From the NCBI RefSeq assembly GCF_042242105.1, contig NC_092029.1, positions 14,432,885-14,496,884 of the forward strand: a stretch of DNA of 64,000 nucleotides, read 5' to 3'. This document shows, piece by piece, positions 1 through 19,189 of this stretch (its first letter is position 1; each line of letters opens with the position of its first letter). Position numbers and translations under genes: made by a program. The notes under the pieces were generated by a model that worked only from the letters and a program-made list of their open reading frames with translations, did no database searches and was not told where the DNA came from. This DNA comes from Pempheris klunzingeri. Its lineage: Eukaryota; Chordata; Actinopteri; Acropomatiformes; Pempheridae.

Positions 1-294
1 GTTCCTCTTCAGATAAAATGAAGCTCTCAGAGCCTATTAGGTTACAGTGTGTGTTAAGCTCTCCACTTCCATTTTACCTGTGGCATCATGTTTCTTTGTA
101 GTGGACAGAAAAACCATTAGGCATATCCTCAGTCTGATCTAGCAGACAGAATAGCTGGGGCTACTTTCCAGGCAATGCTATCAATGATGAATCCCAAACA
201 CTCACAAAAGTAAGTGTACTATACTTAATGTGTGTGGGTCCAGCTATTGTACCTTTCATTATAGTTGGAGATGTCTCTATAGTATTGATTGTAG

Positions 295-6866
<6,572 letters not shown>

Positions 6867-8290
6867 AGAGCCTCCGGCCCTTCGGCCACTCGCCCTTTCT
6901 GAATGGTCACTACATCCTGCTGCTCGGCTGACACACACACAGGGACACACAAATACGCTCAAAACTCATGTATAGCACACATCAGTTGCAGACCTAACTG
7001 GAGCAGTATAAGCACAGCAGAAGCTTCACTCACAGAGAGACACACTCCTGATGTGAGTTTGTCTTGCAGTGTGCAGGGCTTTGCAAATCCTTCGAAGAAA
7101 ACCTAGTGCCAAAACCTTTCTCTTCTTAGTGTTTCAAATCTTATTTGTGTCTTTGAATGTGTGTAATTTGATCCACTCAGACCAAATCATTATTGTTTTT
7201 ATCCAGAGGTGTGATGAAGTAGTGGGAGTTGCCAGATTTTATTATTATTTCATGATGTGCACATACAATATGTATTCAACGCCTCGCTTCTTTTCGATGT
7301 TTGTCATTTGACGTGTGGGAAGAAAAGGACAGTTTGTCGTTAATAGCGACCACTCAGAAAGGGGAAAGCAGTATAAGCAGGAAAATGTATGTTTGTTTTT
7401 GTTTTCCATTATATTTGAACACTTCCATTTATGTTTAATATTGCTATACAGTAGTTTAAAATCATTCCTAGTTTGATATTTATACTGTATATGGGACAGT
7501 AAAAAGGGTATTTCATCTTGGTTTGTATATTTTTGCTATTTTGCTATCTACTAATGATAATGAAAACATTTAATATGTTTCAAAGGTTTTATATATTGAC
7601 CAAAATAATAGCAGTCTTATGTTCCATACCTTTTCCTTTAGATCACTAAATTAAAGAGATTTAATTGTAAATTATTATTATTTTTTACTGTAGGAAATAT
7701 CCAGCTGCATGCCATAAAATCAGTTAAAGAGCTCGCCATCTTTCTAGGTACTTTTGATTTGTTTTTTTGCCGTGCAGTTCACAGCGTGCCGAGGAACGCC
7801 TTTATCCTCAGAGCGCTGCGTTGACTGGGACACTTTAGGTTTAATATATTTTATTTCTGTGTCATGTCGCTGTTGAGTGAGAGATGAGAATGTGTTGTGT
7901 GCTTTTATTCCTCCCAAGTGGCCTTTCTCTCTGGCTGTCCCTCTGCAGGGTTCAGTCCCAGACAGTTGGTCTACACTTCTTAGCCAAGGTGCATAGACGC
8001 AAAAAGAAATATGGATGTAACTTTGAAAATCTTTTAGTTCTTTTAGTGTTAGACCTCCGCTGAGGTTAAAATGAGGGTTGAGGTGAAAAGAGTTTTCATT
8101 CTGCAGCTCAGCACAATGGACTGACCCAGACAGTATAACACCAACATCTCACTCTCCTCTCTCCGGACGTGGACTAGAGTAGCATCTACTGACACTGTAA
8201 TGGAAACACACTGCTCTGCTGACCTTTGTATATGAGCAGGATTTTATAATGAGGTGTTCAACATATTGGCAATAAAGAAAAATCTATGAT
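6867..8290 (+). other. ezr: ezrin 3' UTR with polyadenylation signal
   Basis: About 1.4 kb of AT-rich non-coding DNA follows the ezrin stop. The best polyadenylation signal is AATAAA at 8271-8276, just after a TG/TA-rich stretch, with GT-rich DNA downstream (8297-8345). The extent is inferred from the signal; no transcript evidence is available. Confidence 0.6.
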
Positions 8291-8379
8291 TACACATGAG
8301 TGTGTTTTTACTTTGTACACTGAATGACCAAAAGTGTGTGGACACATATCTTTAGCTAGTCTAGTGACAGCGGCAACGT

Positions 8380-8900
8380 GGGTCGTTCAGAAATATCTCA
8401 AAAACTACTGAATGGATTGCCAAGATTTTTTTTTCCCAGACATTTGTGTTCCCCAGAGGATGAAACCTAATGACTTGTATGATTCCCCTGATTTTCCATC
8501 TAACACAATCAGTGAATCAAAGTTTTCACTTATCCTGTGAAATGTCTAACAGATGAATTGGCGCAGAAGGTAGTTCAGACATTCGTGCTTCCAGGGAGGA
8601 TGACACCTACTGAGTTAAGTGTTTTTACAAACTATTGAATGGATTGTCATGACACATGGTGCACACAGTCACGCTGCCCTGAGGATGAATTGTAATAACA
8701 TTGGTTATCCCCCAACTCTCCTTCTAGAACCACCATCAGATCAAAATGTTGATTTTTTTTTTTTCAGTGCTTTAGTTTGTGACAACAATGACATTTGCAT
8801 CGACTCTTCTTATTATGTGCTAAATAGCCAAATGTTGGCATGCTAACACTCTAAACTGGTAAACAAAGCCTGGTTAGCATTTAGCCCAATGCACCTCTGT
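8380..8900. repeat. dispersed fish repeat, tandemly reiterated units
   Basis: The motif 'actactgaatggattgcca', then a 'cccagaggatgaaacctaatgact' type segment, recurs in variant form about 240 nt later (tattgaatggattgtcatga; gaggatga). Related sequence is at 43,250-43,400 and, inverted, near 27,110-27,240. I know this type as an abundant non-coding interspersed repeat in fish genomes; I cannot name the family. Confidence 0.65.
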
Positions 8901-11040
8901 AACAAACTTACAGGGCGGGGGTGCCAGGAAAATGAGCGATAGCCAAGTTCCAGAATTGAATACTTTAAATCAGAAAGTGATTTAGTTTGGCAGTTAGATT
9001 AAAACACTTTCCACTGTACACTTATTTACAAACTTATGTGCAGCTCCATTCACAAAAATATATGTGCCATGTGTGCGCTAACTGATTGAATCACAACTAA
9101 CTTGCAGTTATTACATTCTGAATACTGTTCAGTGAGCAGCATTTATTTCTAACCCTGAAAATGTCACTAACAATATCCCACTGCAGCATGCACGCAAGCC
9201 TGGTTTGGGCCTTGAGGACGTCGACGGTGGTGAGAACGGGCGAGCTGATGTCACTACACTTGTTGGTTGCCATGGTGACCCTAGAGAAGACTGAGCTAAC
9301 AGAGAATTCCAGGTCGGTGACATCACCACTCCCTCCACAGGTTTTTTTTTTCTTTTTTTCTTCTTCCTCTGAAACCAGAGACTGAGCATGTCTTTCACAC
9401 GCTGCTCACACGGAGACAAGAAAGGCTTCATTGTACAGACGGAAACGCTGAAGGGTCGAGAACAGTCCGGCCTGGATGGCTGACTGTGAAATAACTCAAA
9501 CCACTTCCTGTGACGGACAGGTGTGGCTGCAAATCTCATTTAGTCAGAAATATCATCCCTAAGTCTTTTCCACTGATTCAATTTGCATGGATGTTTGGCT
9601 GCTTGACTCCTCTGATAGAACATCACTTTGAGGAGGAAATTGGATTTGACAGATGCTGCAGAGTAGCTTCAATTTAAAACCGAATTGGTAACACACTGTG
9701 GTGAGGTTAGTTTTAAGTTGGCTATTGTACAGACATTCATTCAAGACCCAGCAGTATCTTCTTCTCAGTGTCCCCCAGTGTTGGCAGCAGCAGGACAGTC
9801 AGCTGCTCCATAAATACAGACCATCCATAAATCACTGTTTAACTGACCCAAAGTGTTTTTTCATGCTGGCTTGACAATATTAGCGAAAATCATGATTAAA
9901 AATGTAACCAAATATAATATTTCATATAGCACACTGATTTTGATTGCCTGTGTAATTTAATCATTTTACAGAAATCTTTTTGATTCCTTGTAATGAGACA
10001 CAGTGACTCTGAATAATATTATTATGTGGCATGTGGAATAATAACCCTTTCAAGCCTGAATCATGAAATAATTGCCAGAAAATTCAATTTATTTGAAACT
10101 GGAGTGTTTATTGAACCTTCTGACAAATTACAAAAAAAAAAAAAAAGTTTTTAAAAAAGTTTTAATTTGTAGCATTTTTGCAACATCCCGCATTTTTGTG
10201 CAATTTATTACTCACAGTTTGTTTATCTTAAACAAACAAAAACATATATAACACAGATAAAATACAAAAAAAGTATTATTTTCCCCAGTGCTGTAATGAA
10301 TTATTATATTTATTTGGAATCACTGGATCACAAAACATAGAAGCTACTGAAAAAAAAAAAATCATCTTTTTAATGTTAAAATGAATAAATTAGCAATCAA
10401 AGTGTGCTACATGAAATTAACTTTTTTTTTAAATCATCATTTTCAGTAACATTTTCTAGTTAGCATAAAATAACTGATGGTCTCTCACTTCACTGTGATC
10501 TTAAATCTTAAGCAATATATAGATGCTTGCTAAATTACTAATAATTAAAGTTTATAACACACTATAATGTAGTTGTAAGAATTTCTACAATGAAGCGTTC
10601 ACAACTGATGTATAAACAGTTAATAAAGGATTTACATAACTTTAACATATTTACTGTTATTCTCTTTCTTGTTAAGGTTTAGGTAAGAAACAGGAAAGTT
10701 ACAGCCAGCAGCCAGTTAGTTTAATTTATCATATAGAAATAAAGAAATCAAAAATGTTGAAGTCTTCCATAATAACATATATGATTACTGACATGAACAA
10801 ACCCCTGCAGTGTGTTATAAAACATGTATCAACTGTTCAAACAGGTGCTAATCATTGTCAGGCAGGTTTATGAACGTTCATCAGTCGTTGAGACGTGTGG
10901 AGCTTTAAGTTTCACTCTTGACCTAAGAAGTAGCAGTTTAAAGCTGCTGTGATTGATATTTTTTTGTCAACAAAGGATCAAATTACTACATATCATATGA
11001 AAGATGTCACTCATAGTGACAAATCCGCCCAATTCTGCAG
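8901..11040. other. intergenic region between the ezrin and sytl3 3' ends
   Basis: Mostly AT-rich with homopolymer A/T runs (10,131-10,146; 10,350-10,361) and no gene I can support. The exception is a GC-richer patch at 9,150-9,340 that is open in more than one frame on the minus strand and matches no protein I recognise. Confidence 0.6.
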
Positions 11041-11079
11041 TTCCCCTCAGCTCTGAGGAGCTTTTTAGTATCTTTTGGT

Positions 11080-11375
11080 TTATTGTTTTGGTTTTGCGGC
11101 CTGCAACTTAAATATTATGGTTCACTCCCACAGCTCTCATTGGCTGCTTTTTCTGGTGCGACGATAAGATACCTGCTTAACACCAAACAGCTAACAAACA
11201 ACATTAGCGACTAGCTGGTTTCACTTTTACATTTAATGTTGCTCCGTGACTGCTGAATGTGTAAACAGGCAACTATTAGCTAATGCGTCCGTTATGTTAA
11301 CTTAATAATGTGATTACATGTCAGGGATTACAGTTTTTTTCTGCTTCCCCCAAGTGGCCAAAAAAAAAAAAAAAA
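11080..11375 (-). repeat. dispersed repeat family B, inverted copy
   Basis: Contains 'cttcccccaagtggcca' at 11,344-11,360 and 'ttaacaccaaacagct' at 11,178-11,193. These are reverse complements of segments in the copies near 17,130-17,450 and 38,140-38,420. The family is non-coding and unnamed by me. Confidence 0.6.
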
Positions 11376-11510
11376 TCAGTTAACACAAGTTAAACTAAAA
11401 AATCAGTCACTCAAAAAACTAGATTTCTCCAAGTGCTTTCAGTCACATGTCATGGCCTTCATTAGCTGTCAGGGGGAGTCAAGACTTCGTGAATAAATAC
11501 TTTATTACTA

Positions 11511-11765
11511 AATGTAATTAATAAAATAAAATAAATACAAAGCATTTCACATTGTTACAAATGCTTCACAGGAGATACAGTTGTGGACACAACATTAAAA
11601 ATCACTTGACAATACAACTAAGTTACATTGTGTTATAAACCATTTGATTTTTTCATACACTAAATCAGAGCATTAGATATTTAGGATGTGTTAAAGGAAG
11701 CTGTCACCATGTTCTATTTTAACCTCTCTAAGGAGACCCTCAGAGGGTCAGGAAGGGCATTGGTC
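11511..11765 (-). other. putative sytl3 3' UTR
   Basis: Between the candidate stop of the terminal exon (11,766-11,768) and a minus-strand AATAAA (seen as tttatt at 11,511-11,516). Assigned only by position and signal. Confidence 0.35.
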
Positions 11766-11865
11766 CTACAGATCCAGGATCAGAGAGCCGTCCCAGAGGC
11801 TCCCAGTCTCACCCTCAGAAATGGGCGCTGCCTGGATGAGCTCCCAGAGTCAGACACCTAAACAC

Positions 11866-11901
<36 letters not shown>

Positions 11902-12180
11902 TAGCTATATAAACACACCCTCATGCCCATTAAACACACTTTGCACACTTTAATACATTCATAAACACACACCAGAACACACATAACACACCTCACAGGC
12001 CTGCAGACACTGAAATGCAACAAAAAGTGACACGCAGGGCCACAATGAGGCGTATTTACACTCTGACGCAGGTGTTCTGACCAGTGTTTGCATTAATGGG
12101 AAGGTGTTTGGCACTTTTGATAAGGACAGTCAGTCGATCATTGCTAAGTGGCACAGTGTTAACCTCTGGAGGGAGCGTGG
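11766..12180 (-). other. sytl3: sytl3 C2B fragment: first strands plus candidate C-terminal tail
   Basis: Exon 12180-12060 reads RLTVLIKSAKHLPINANTG, matching the start of Slp C2B. The candidate last exon, in the frame ending TAG at 11,766-11,768, reads WELIQAAPISEGETGS and then LWDGSLILDL, like the W...W...L.L tail of Slp C2B. That frame has a TGA between the nearest acceptor (11,859-11,858) and the Trp. The other acceptor frame reads CLTLG and stops at a TGA after 14 codons. About 80-90 residues of C2B are missing, and the 200 nt between the two exons hold no exon I can see. Confidence 0.5.
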
Positions 12181-15100
12181 CTGTCGTGCAAGTGTCCGAA
12201 AGAGACGCTCTTCTGACCTCTAGTGCTGTAGCAAAAGAACAAACTCCTGATGGCTGCTGGAGTGTGGTGAGTTTTATACAGTTTTTTCAATTCATATCTT
12301 AAAAAGTTGCATTCCAAATGTTCATTCACTGTCTTTTTACTTGTAGAGCTCATTTTATCGTTTTGGAAAGTGTTGAACGCCTACAGTTGAATGGTTGGTT
12401 ATCATCTGCACATTAAACCACATGATAACGACACCCCAAAATACATTATAATCTACTTTTATGATTAGGGAGGTAAATAAGCTGTTACGTAGTAAGTGAG
12501 TCATGTATTTACGACTAGCATCTACAGTTTACTTCTTTTATTCACTACTTGACATGTATCATAAGCTGTGTAACTAACTCTAAATTGAATTCTCATTGGC
12601 TCTATAAATAAAATGACATTTGTGCAACTCACATTGCAAGTTTCATTAAGCCCATTATTACATGAGATATTAGTGGATCCCAACCCTGCCCAAGCTCTCC
12701 GAAAAAGACAATAAAAAGTACCTTTTGGTGATATTTATGTTTTTATTTTGGATTAAAAGATTTAATGCTCCATATGGTTTGAGGTTTAAGGATCAAAGCT
12801 AATGAGAAAAAAATAAATAAACAAAAAAAGCAAGTTTAACACATGGCAGCCGAGGTTATGTAGTGTTTTTAACTGCAATATCATCCATTTTCAAGAATTG
12901 ATTTAAACGTAAGGACGACCAACAGATCAGGTGAAAATGATGTTGATTTGATGTGAGGGCAAAATGTTACATTATGTGGCGAACAGACTGATGTGTGTCT
13001 TTTTCTTGCTGGCGTTTGAGGGAGCTGAGCTGCAGGAGCTCACCCTGGCTTTTGGAGGTGGACTCGACTGTGAACAGCAGGTCTCCTCCGAGCTGCTCCA
13101 CAGCGCCTCCCTGTGGACTCTCAGCCTGATTGACACAGAAACACAAGGAAAAGAAATAAAGGAAGTAAGGAAATGCAGCCTTTAAAAGATGCATCTGATG
13201 ACCATGGAGACTTAATATGTTCAATATTAGTCAAAACAAGATTATTAAATAAATATTCATCATCATTAATACATGCAAATTATGACACGTACAACCATGA
13301 AGTTGTGAAGTAATCCAATATTTATTTAAAGTCAGTATAATAAAATATCATATCATCCTGCTTTTCTGCTTTATTGTAGTTTGTATATCATTGCAGTGGG
13401 TTTTACTTTTGAATTTGAATTTACTTTTTCCTTTTCTGTTGCTTTGGTCTGAATGAGTGATTCACATGACGGGATTCTCCGTGACCATCTGATGACAAAT
13501 GGTTTTATATATTAGTGAATAAAATGCTCAATAGTTAAATAAAAAATAAGTGGGGGGGGATTAGGAAAATAAACTCAAACTTTGCAAAAAGGGTATTTTG
13601 ATATAAAAACTAACCTGCAACGAACTTTGTTACTGTGACTAGAAGAGGATGAAATAACTTTATAATCCTGAGCTTATCTTTAAAAATGTACTTGATTTTT
13701 TCACCATTTCGTGGTTATCACATGTGTTCTGTCTGTATTTGTTCATATGATTACTGATTTCATAATGTTTTATGTAAATTACTAGTTGTTTGATTTGCTT
13801 TTTGCCCACCAGCAACTCTAAATCTCAGTAATTAGCACACTATATCTGGTCTCTTTACACAGACACTGTACACAAACGTGTTATGCTCTGGACTAAATCA
13901 GAAGGTATCTGTAGTCTCTGTTGGTTGTCTGTCAAGACTCCAACATCAATCTTCTCATCAAACGCTCAACAAGAAAGCTTCTTAAAATGTACAACTATTC
14001 CTTAAATATCAAATGCAACAGAACCCTTTAATGTTTTTGTCCCCATCTGTTTAACATCACAGCTGGATGTGTGAACTTTCTTTTACCTTTGGACAAAGAG
14101 GATACCAGTTGAAGCACTGGGAGGCCTGGTCTTCAGTCCTCCAGCCATCCAGTGGAATAAGGACCTCACCGAGAAACACCTTCTTCCTCATGGTTCCTGA
14201 ATGCCACACAGAAGCCTGCAGTCTCTTTCCAAACAGCAGGTGGCGCTCTATGTAATACTGACAAAAACCAAAAGAGGAACCTCATTTAATCTGTCCAAAT
14301 CAAGAGTGACATGCCACCAAATTGATTGTCATACCAGAAGAAGTAAAAACAGTTCTCTTCTTACCTCCAAAACTTCATTATAAACAGGATCAGATGTGTT
14401 TTTCTTAACTGTCGTCTTTATTTTGCCGCTCTTGTCTGGCAGCATGTACAGTTTGACGTACCTACACATAATACATGCAGGATGAAGAGGGTTTGATGGA
14501 CAGACACAAAAACAAAATCGCCTCATACTGTGTATATTCATCATCCTTACGGGTGACACTTCTTCCTCTTGGGGTCCCCATAGTTGAGATTTCTGCAGCC
14601 ACCAACTGTGATCTCCAGACAGGAGGCGCTGGTGTTGTAGGCCAGAGCCAGCTCCATCTCCCCGGTCACACTGATGCCCTCGAAGAGGCCGCAGTCTGTG
14701 CTGATGCTGCTGCTACTGCCCTGAGGAGGTAAAAGACAGTTTATGCTTAAAGGTGCAGAAAGACACAATCTGAAGTACAGAACATGCAGAAAAGGAGATT
14801 TTTAGTCTGATCTTGGAGGGTGAAATGATTACAATCATATGTGAACTCTAAGCCGTCACAGGATGTAGCTTGGGGATTTTTTTTTCAGCTTCTGCTTACT
14901 CTCTTTCCTCCAGAGTACTCAGAACCGAAGGACGTTTCCTCCTCTGCCCCGGTGGAGGAGCCCTCATGGTCACTGTCTTTAGTCTTCTTGAACAGGTTTG
15001 GAAGACTGAGACGATTAAAGAGCTGGAAAAAGAAGGAGGATCATTTCTTTGCTGTGCTTTTACAGACTGATAGTTAATCCCCATTAATAGGATTATTTAA

Positions 15101-18100
15101 TCATTTATCTACTTATTTATGTATATTAGTCTGGTTTACTTCTTGGTGTATCCTTTTATGTATTTTATGGGTTGCTTTCCTTTTAATACACTGTCATTTA
15201 TTCTATGATTTTGCCACTGAGTCCCTCAATTACAAAGTCATTTATCACTTTATGTGTAGATGGAGCGGCAAGTTACTGTTTTATTGTGTAAAGCACTTTG
15301 TGTCACATTTGTATGAAAAGTGCTTTACAAATAAAGTCTGATTGATTGATTGACCAGTGAAGGTCAGTTACTTCAGTTACTTTAAGCCCCTGGGGAGGCC
15401 TTGTTCAGACGTCTCATGGATCGAGAAAATTCTCAGAGAAGTCAACTCAGCATAAACACGTGTGCAGCAGATGAATCGTACAAACGTAGTGCTACGTCAT
15501 AACAAGACTTATTGGCACCTCTGAGGCCGTGTGCACCCACAGCTCAATGACTTTCGCTGCTGTTGAGTGTGTGATGCGCTGTAGCCAACTTACATTTCTA
15601 GATTTGTTGATGTCAGTGTCAGACAGGCTCTTGTGGGAGCTGCTGCTTAAGCCAGACTCTCTCCAGCTGCTGTCGACTCTCAGCAGGTCTTCTCGCAACT
15701 CGTTCTGAGAGGTGGAAATCTCTGAGAAAAGAGACGTCAGAAACCTTAAAATAAATAAGTGAATGCTGAGTTACAGAGAAATACTCAAATTACTACTCAG
15801 CAGATAAGCCCACTGCCTGCACACAGTTCTAAGAAATGCATAAAGCTGTGTGATATCGAAGGGTTTTTTGAGATGCGCGCAACATGGTATTGTCCTTGCC
15901 CGTCATAATGTGCAACTTGCTGCAGTTTGGACGATGACGTAAGAGGGGTTTTAGTTTCATCACATTATTTCAATCACATTTCCTTTGTGGTTACTGAATT
16001 CAGCTCTTCAGATTACGTCGTGATAACATCCAGAGGAAGTGATGCTTCGTAATAATATCACTCACTCATAATGCATGTGAAATGTGTTGCTATTTAAATA
16101 ATTCCTCATACACTGAACTGAAAGGGAAAATATGTTTAATGACACATAAACTTACTTTTGATATGACTGGTGAAGGACATCACTAGATCTTCCATAGATT
16201 TGGTGAAGGGTTTTGAGTGTTTCAAATCCTGCAGATCAAAGCACAACATTCATTAATTGGCACTCAGTTCATATGTTCTACACATTTATTGTAAAACAAT
16301 GCTGGAAAATGTATTGTATTTTACCCCAGATCTGCTCAGGAAATGATACTCCATGTAGGGTGGAGGAGTGGGAGGTACAACTGATATATGACTGCGAAAA
16401 TGATAAGGAAAAAAACACTTACTTCACTTTGCGTTTAATGCGCAAGTGTCTCATATAATGCACTGAAGTGGCTACAAACATTCAAAGTAAGCATGTTGAG
16501 ATTCCTCGTACCTCAGCATATTGTAGGTCTTTAATAATTTCTCCCCAACGGTCTCATACTTGTCTGTAAGGAACATACGTATTATGAATGACATACAAGT
16601 GTGAGAGCCAAATGTTTACACACTGTCAAAGAGATGGATGGAGTTCACAGTATGACAATAATATGATATATTTAAAAGTCATTATACACTCTCCTATGTG
16701 ACAATTATGTAAAGATTAAAAACTAAAGAATACTTTACCACACTGTAAGCCATTAACGTCTAGACTCCACATAAAGCATCATTAATCAATGTAATTAAGC
16801 TGGATGATATCAAGCGAGTATCGATAATACATGTAATCTGAGTATGGTAAACAAACCTGTAGTGACCGGAAATTTCTGTGCCCTCTTCTCTAAGAACCAC
16901 TCCCCAGATCTGATCTTCACCTCCCTGTGAGGAACAAGAACATAATTAGGTAATTTATTTATTTTATCAGTCACAACAAAACAGAAGAAAGAGCAAGTGC
17001 AGCTGTTCTAGTTACATTTTTATTTTTAGGGTATGCTATCCGTGATGCCTCATTTTAATTTAGCTTGAGTTTTATTGTTATAGATATTTCAAGCCCTACT
17101 TTAGAAAGGTTATATTCCGTCATAACAGCGTTTTGGCCACTTGGGGGCAGCAGAAATAAGTTGTGAACCTTCTAAGTTGATATTATCATATTTTAAGCAC
17201 AGACTGTTGCTTTTGAAATGGCAAACCTGTTAGCAAACAGTTGCTTATTTACTCGTAAGCAAAGTTAGTTTTCATTAATTTCGAGCCGAGTCTGATGAAA
17301 GTGAGTCCATTATTCTCACTCTCTTTTTGCTCTGTTTTTGGTCTCCACCAACTTCAGAAGGAAATATCTGCCTCTTTAGCTGCTAAATGCTCCACTATCT
17401 TGTCACTAGCTGTATCTGTCTGCTGTTTGGTGCTAAGCAGATAGTGTACAGTTTGTTCTCAGAGTTGTTTGGCTGAAACCAGCTGCCTGCTGTGGCTGAA
17501 AATGACCCCATGAGAGCGGTGAGAGAGAACCAGAACAGTAATGTTGTGGGCCAGCTGAACAATGGTGATAATTATCTGTGCGCTCATCATTAGGGACGAC
17601 TCCTTTTACATTCTCATTTGCTTTAAAGAAAGTCAGACACACACACACAGTCATGTTGTGCTGTGTTTTGAGTCAAATATTTCAGTTCTTTTTGCATTAA
17701 GTAGTTTACTGGACCTGTAGGCGTGGCAGACCGTGCACTTCCAGTCCGCCCCCCCCACACGGCACCTGCTGCAGATCCGGTGGCTGCAGCCATGGCAGAC
17801 TGCACCTGAGTTCCAGAACTTTCCCAGCGGCCTCTGGCAGCGGGCACAGGTCCGCTCGCCATACTGCCGGGCAAAACTCTTTGCACCTCTCCTCCGAAGC
17901 TCTTGAAGCTCATATTTCATCCTCCTGAGATGAAGATGGAAGGAATCACGATCAGGTTTCACTGCCACTTAGTTACATAAAGCTATGTATTTTCTGTCAG
18001 TATCAAAGGGTTAAACATGGTGACAATTCTTTCTAATATGATGTCATGGTTATAAAACATACACAGTAGGAGCCAAAATCAAATATTGTTTGATGCTGGT

Positions 18101-18298
18101 CTTATAATGATAACTGAAAGAAGGCAGGACACCTGTTTTCAGCATAAGTAAGAAAGTATTTCTCTGAAGTATCTGTGAAAGTGGTCAAAACATGACTCAC
18201 CTTATTCTTTCCTCGTCTGTGGTACGCAGCCGTTTGTCTCTCTGAAGAACCTCCAAGACTCGTTCTCTCTCCAGAGCTTGAAGCAAACTTAAATCCAT
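11766..18298 (-). CDS. sytl3: synaptotagmin-like protein 3 (Slp3), C2B region incomplete
   Basis: Slp proteins bind Rab27-GTP through an N-terminal domain and membranes through two C2 domains, tethering secretory vesicles. Exons read on the minus strand: 18298-18201 (ATG), 17924-17715, 16924-16857, 16563-16512, 16391-16325, 16228-16156, 15721-15594, 15022-14900, 14720-14551, 14461-14365, 14257-14087, 13125-13044, 12180-12060, and a candidate terminal exon 11857-11766. Phases agree through 12,060. SYTL3 is favoured over other Slps by SGEWFLEKRAQKFP, by VVPPTPPPY in the linker, and by its tail-to-tail position with ezrin as I recall for human SYTL3/EZR. The start ATG has A at -3 and G at +4. 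About 486 codons are secure; human SYTL3 is about 610. The C2B middle is missing and no phase joins 12,060 cleanly to the terminal exon. Confidence 0.85.
11867..11899. repeat. (CA)n microsatellite just upstream of the sytl3 terminal-exon acceptor
   Basis: About 16 CA units. On the transcribed minus strand they form a TG run, then TTGTGTTTAG at the acceptor (11,859-11,858). This resembles known TG-repeat 3' splice sites. Confidence 0.9.
14087..14720 (-). other. sytl3: sytl3 C2A domain, exons 9-11
   Basis: Three exons (14720-14551, 14461-14365, 14257-14087) give a continuous C2 fold. It starts with VTGEMELALAYNTSASCLEI, continues GCRNLNYGDPKRKKCHPYVK and LYMLPDKSGKIKTTVKKNT, and ends QASVWHSG...FLGEVLIPLDGW. 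SDPVYNE is the usual C2 'NPxFNE' position. A calcium- or phospholipid-binding C2A is expected; I did not assign individual Ca2+ ligands. Confidence 0.88.
15260..15352 (+). repeat. L2-type LINE 3' end
   Basis: 'gtaaagcactttgtgtcaca' is followed by 'agtgctttacaaataaagt' and a short ATTG-type tandem repeat, the typical 3' terminus of fish L2-like retroposons. It lies in a sytl3 intron. AT-rich DNA back to about 15,110 may belong to the same copy. Confidence 0.7.
16857..18298 (-). other. sytl3: sytl3 Rab27-binding (SHD) domain with zinc finger, exons 1-3
   Basis: Exon 1 gives the first helix (MDLSLLQALERERVLEVLQR). Exon 2 carries an FYVE-type zinc finger with eight metal-ligand Cys in four pairs: CARC, CHGC, CSRC, CTVC. 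Exon 3 carries SGEWFLEKRAQ, matching the SGxWF signature that contacts Rab27 in Slps. All required residues are present, so Rab27 binding is expected to be retained. Confidence 0.88.
17125..17450 (+). repeat. dispersed repeat family B, forward copy
   Basis: Starts 'ttttggccacttgggggcag'. It later has 'gctctgtttttggtctccac', 'ctttagctgctaaatgctcc' and 'gctgtttggtgctaagcag'. The same order recurs at 38,140-38,420, and an inverted copy is at 11,080-11,375. It lies in sytl3 intron 2, just downstream of the zinc-finger exon. Confidence 0.7.
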
Positions 18299-18619
18299 CT
18301 TTAAATGCCCCAGATCATCTGCTGTCTCACTGGTCCTCTTCTCTCTGCCTCTCTGCCTCTCTGCTTGGCTGTCTTCTTTTTGTTCCTCTCTCCTCCTCCT
18401 CTCCCCATAAACCCTCCCCCTTACCGGACCCAGACCTCCTCTTTAGCAATCAGCGGCTGAAAGAGCAAAAGAGAGATGATAAAGGTTGTTCTACGTGCTC
18501 TGTCCCTACGTCTCTCCCTCTCCTGATTGGGATCTCCATGGAGTCTCCATCCACGTCAGAGGCAGCCCTTTTGAGCAGATATAGCCGGTTGTAGTGTTTC
18601 CGCTTGAATGACTTCACTA

Positions 18620-19185
18620 TCTACCCTGACAATTGTGGAAATGCTCTCTTTTAATATTCATTTCTCTATAGACGAGTGAAGGAATACAAGTCTGCTACCC
18701 AATGACACAGAAAGTTTGTCATTTAGAGCAACCTCAGAGCAATACAGGATCCGATACATTCCCTGATTTGTTTCCCCCCAGCTGATCTCAGACTGCTCAT
18801 GTCCTCATCTTCCCCTCCTATGTCAGAGTCATATGGCTTTACTAGCCAGTATTCATCCCCTCTTCTGGCAAACCACCACTGTTTCTTTAGCTGCAGGAAG
18901 AGCAGTGATGCTTCACTGATGGCAGGACTGCAAAACAAACCAAATGCCAACTCCTGCATTATTGATGGCTGGATGTGCGTCTGTGTTCTAGTTTCTTTTT
19001 TTCCTTTTTTTTTTTGCAGGCCAGTATTCAAACAGCTAAATATCCACATCAAAAAGACAGCCATCACCTGTTATGTAAAATTTCAATACAGACTCACATG
19101 CTTTAATTTAAATGCTTTCTTGCCAGGAGCCAGATGAGAAAGATGGCACCACTCTATGTCTGCAGGATATATACGGTCCAACGGC
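18620..19185. other. region upstream of the sytl3 start codon
   Basis: Non-coding by my reading. The two overlapping open frames at 18,720-19,140 are low-complexity and resemble no known protein. Confidence 0.55.
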
Positions 19186-19189
19186 CGGC

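Noticed and set aside
17623..17913. 96-residue minus-strand frame overlapping the sytl3 zinc-finger exon
   Set aside because: The alternative frame carries no cysteine pattern; the neighbouring frame encodes the eight-Cys zinc finger with correct splice sites.
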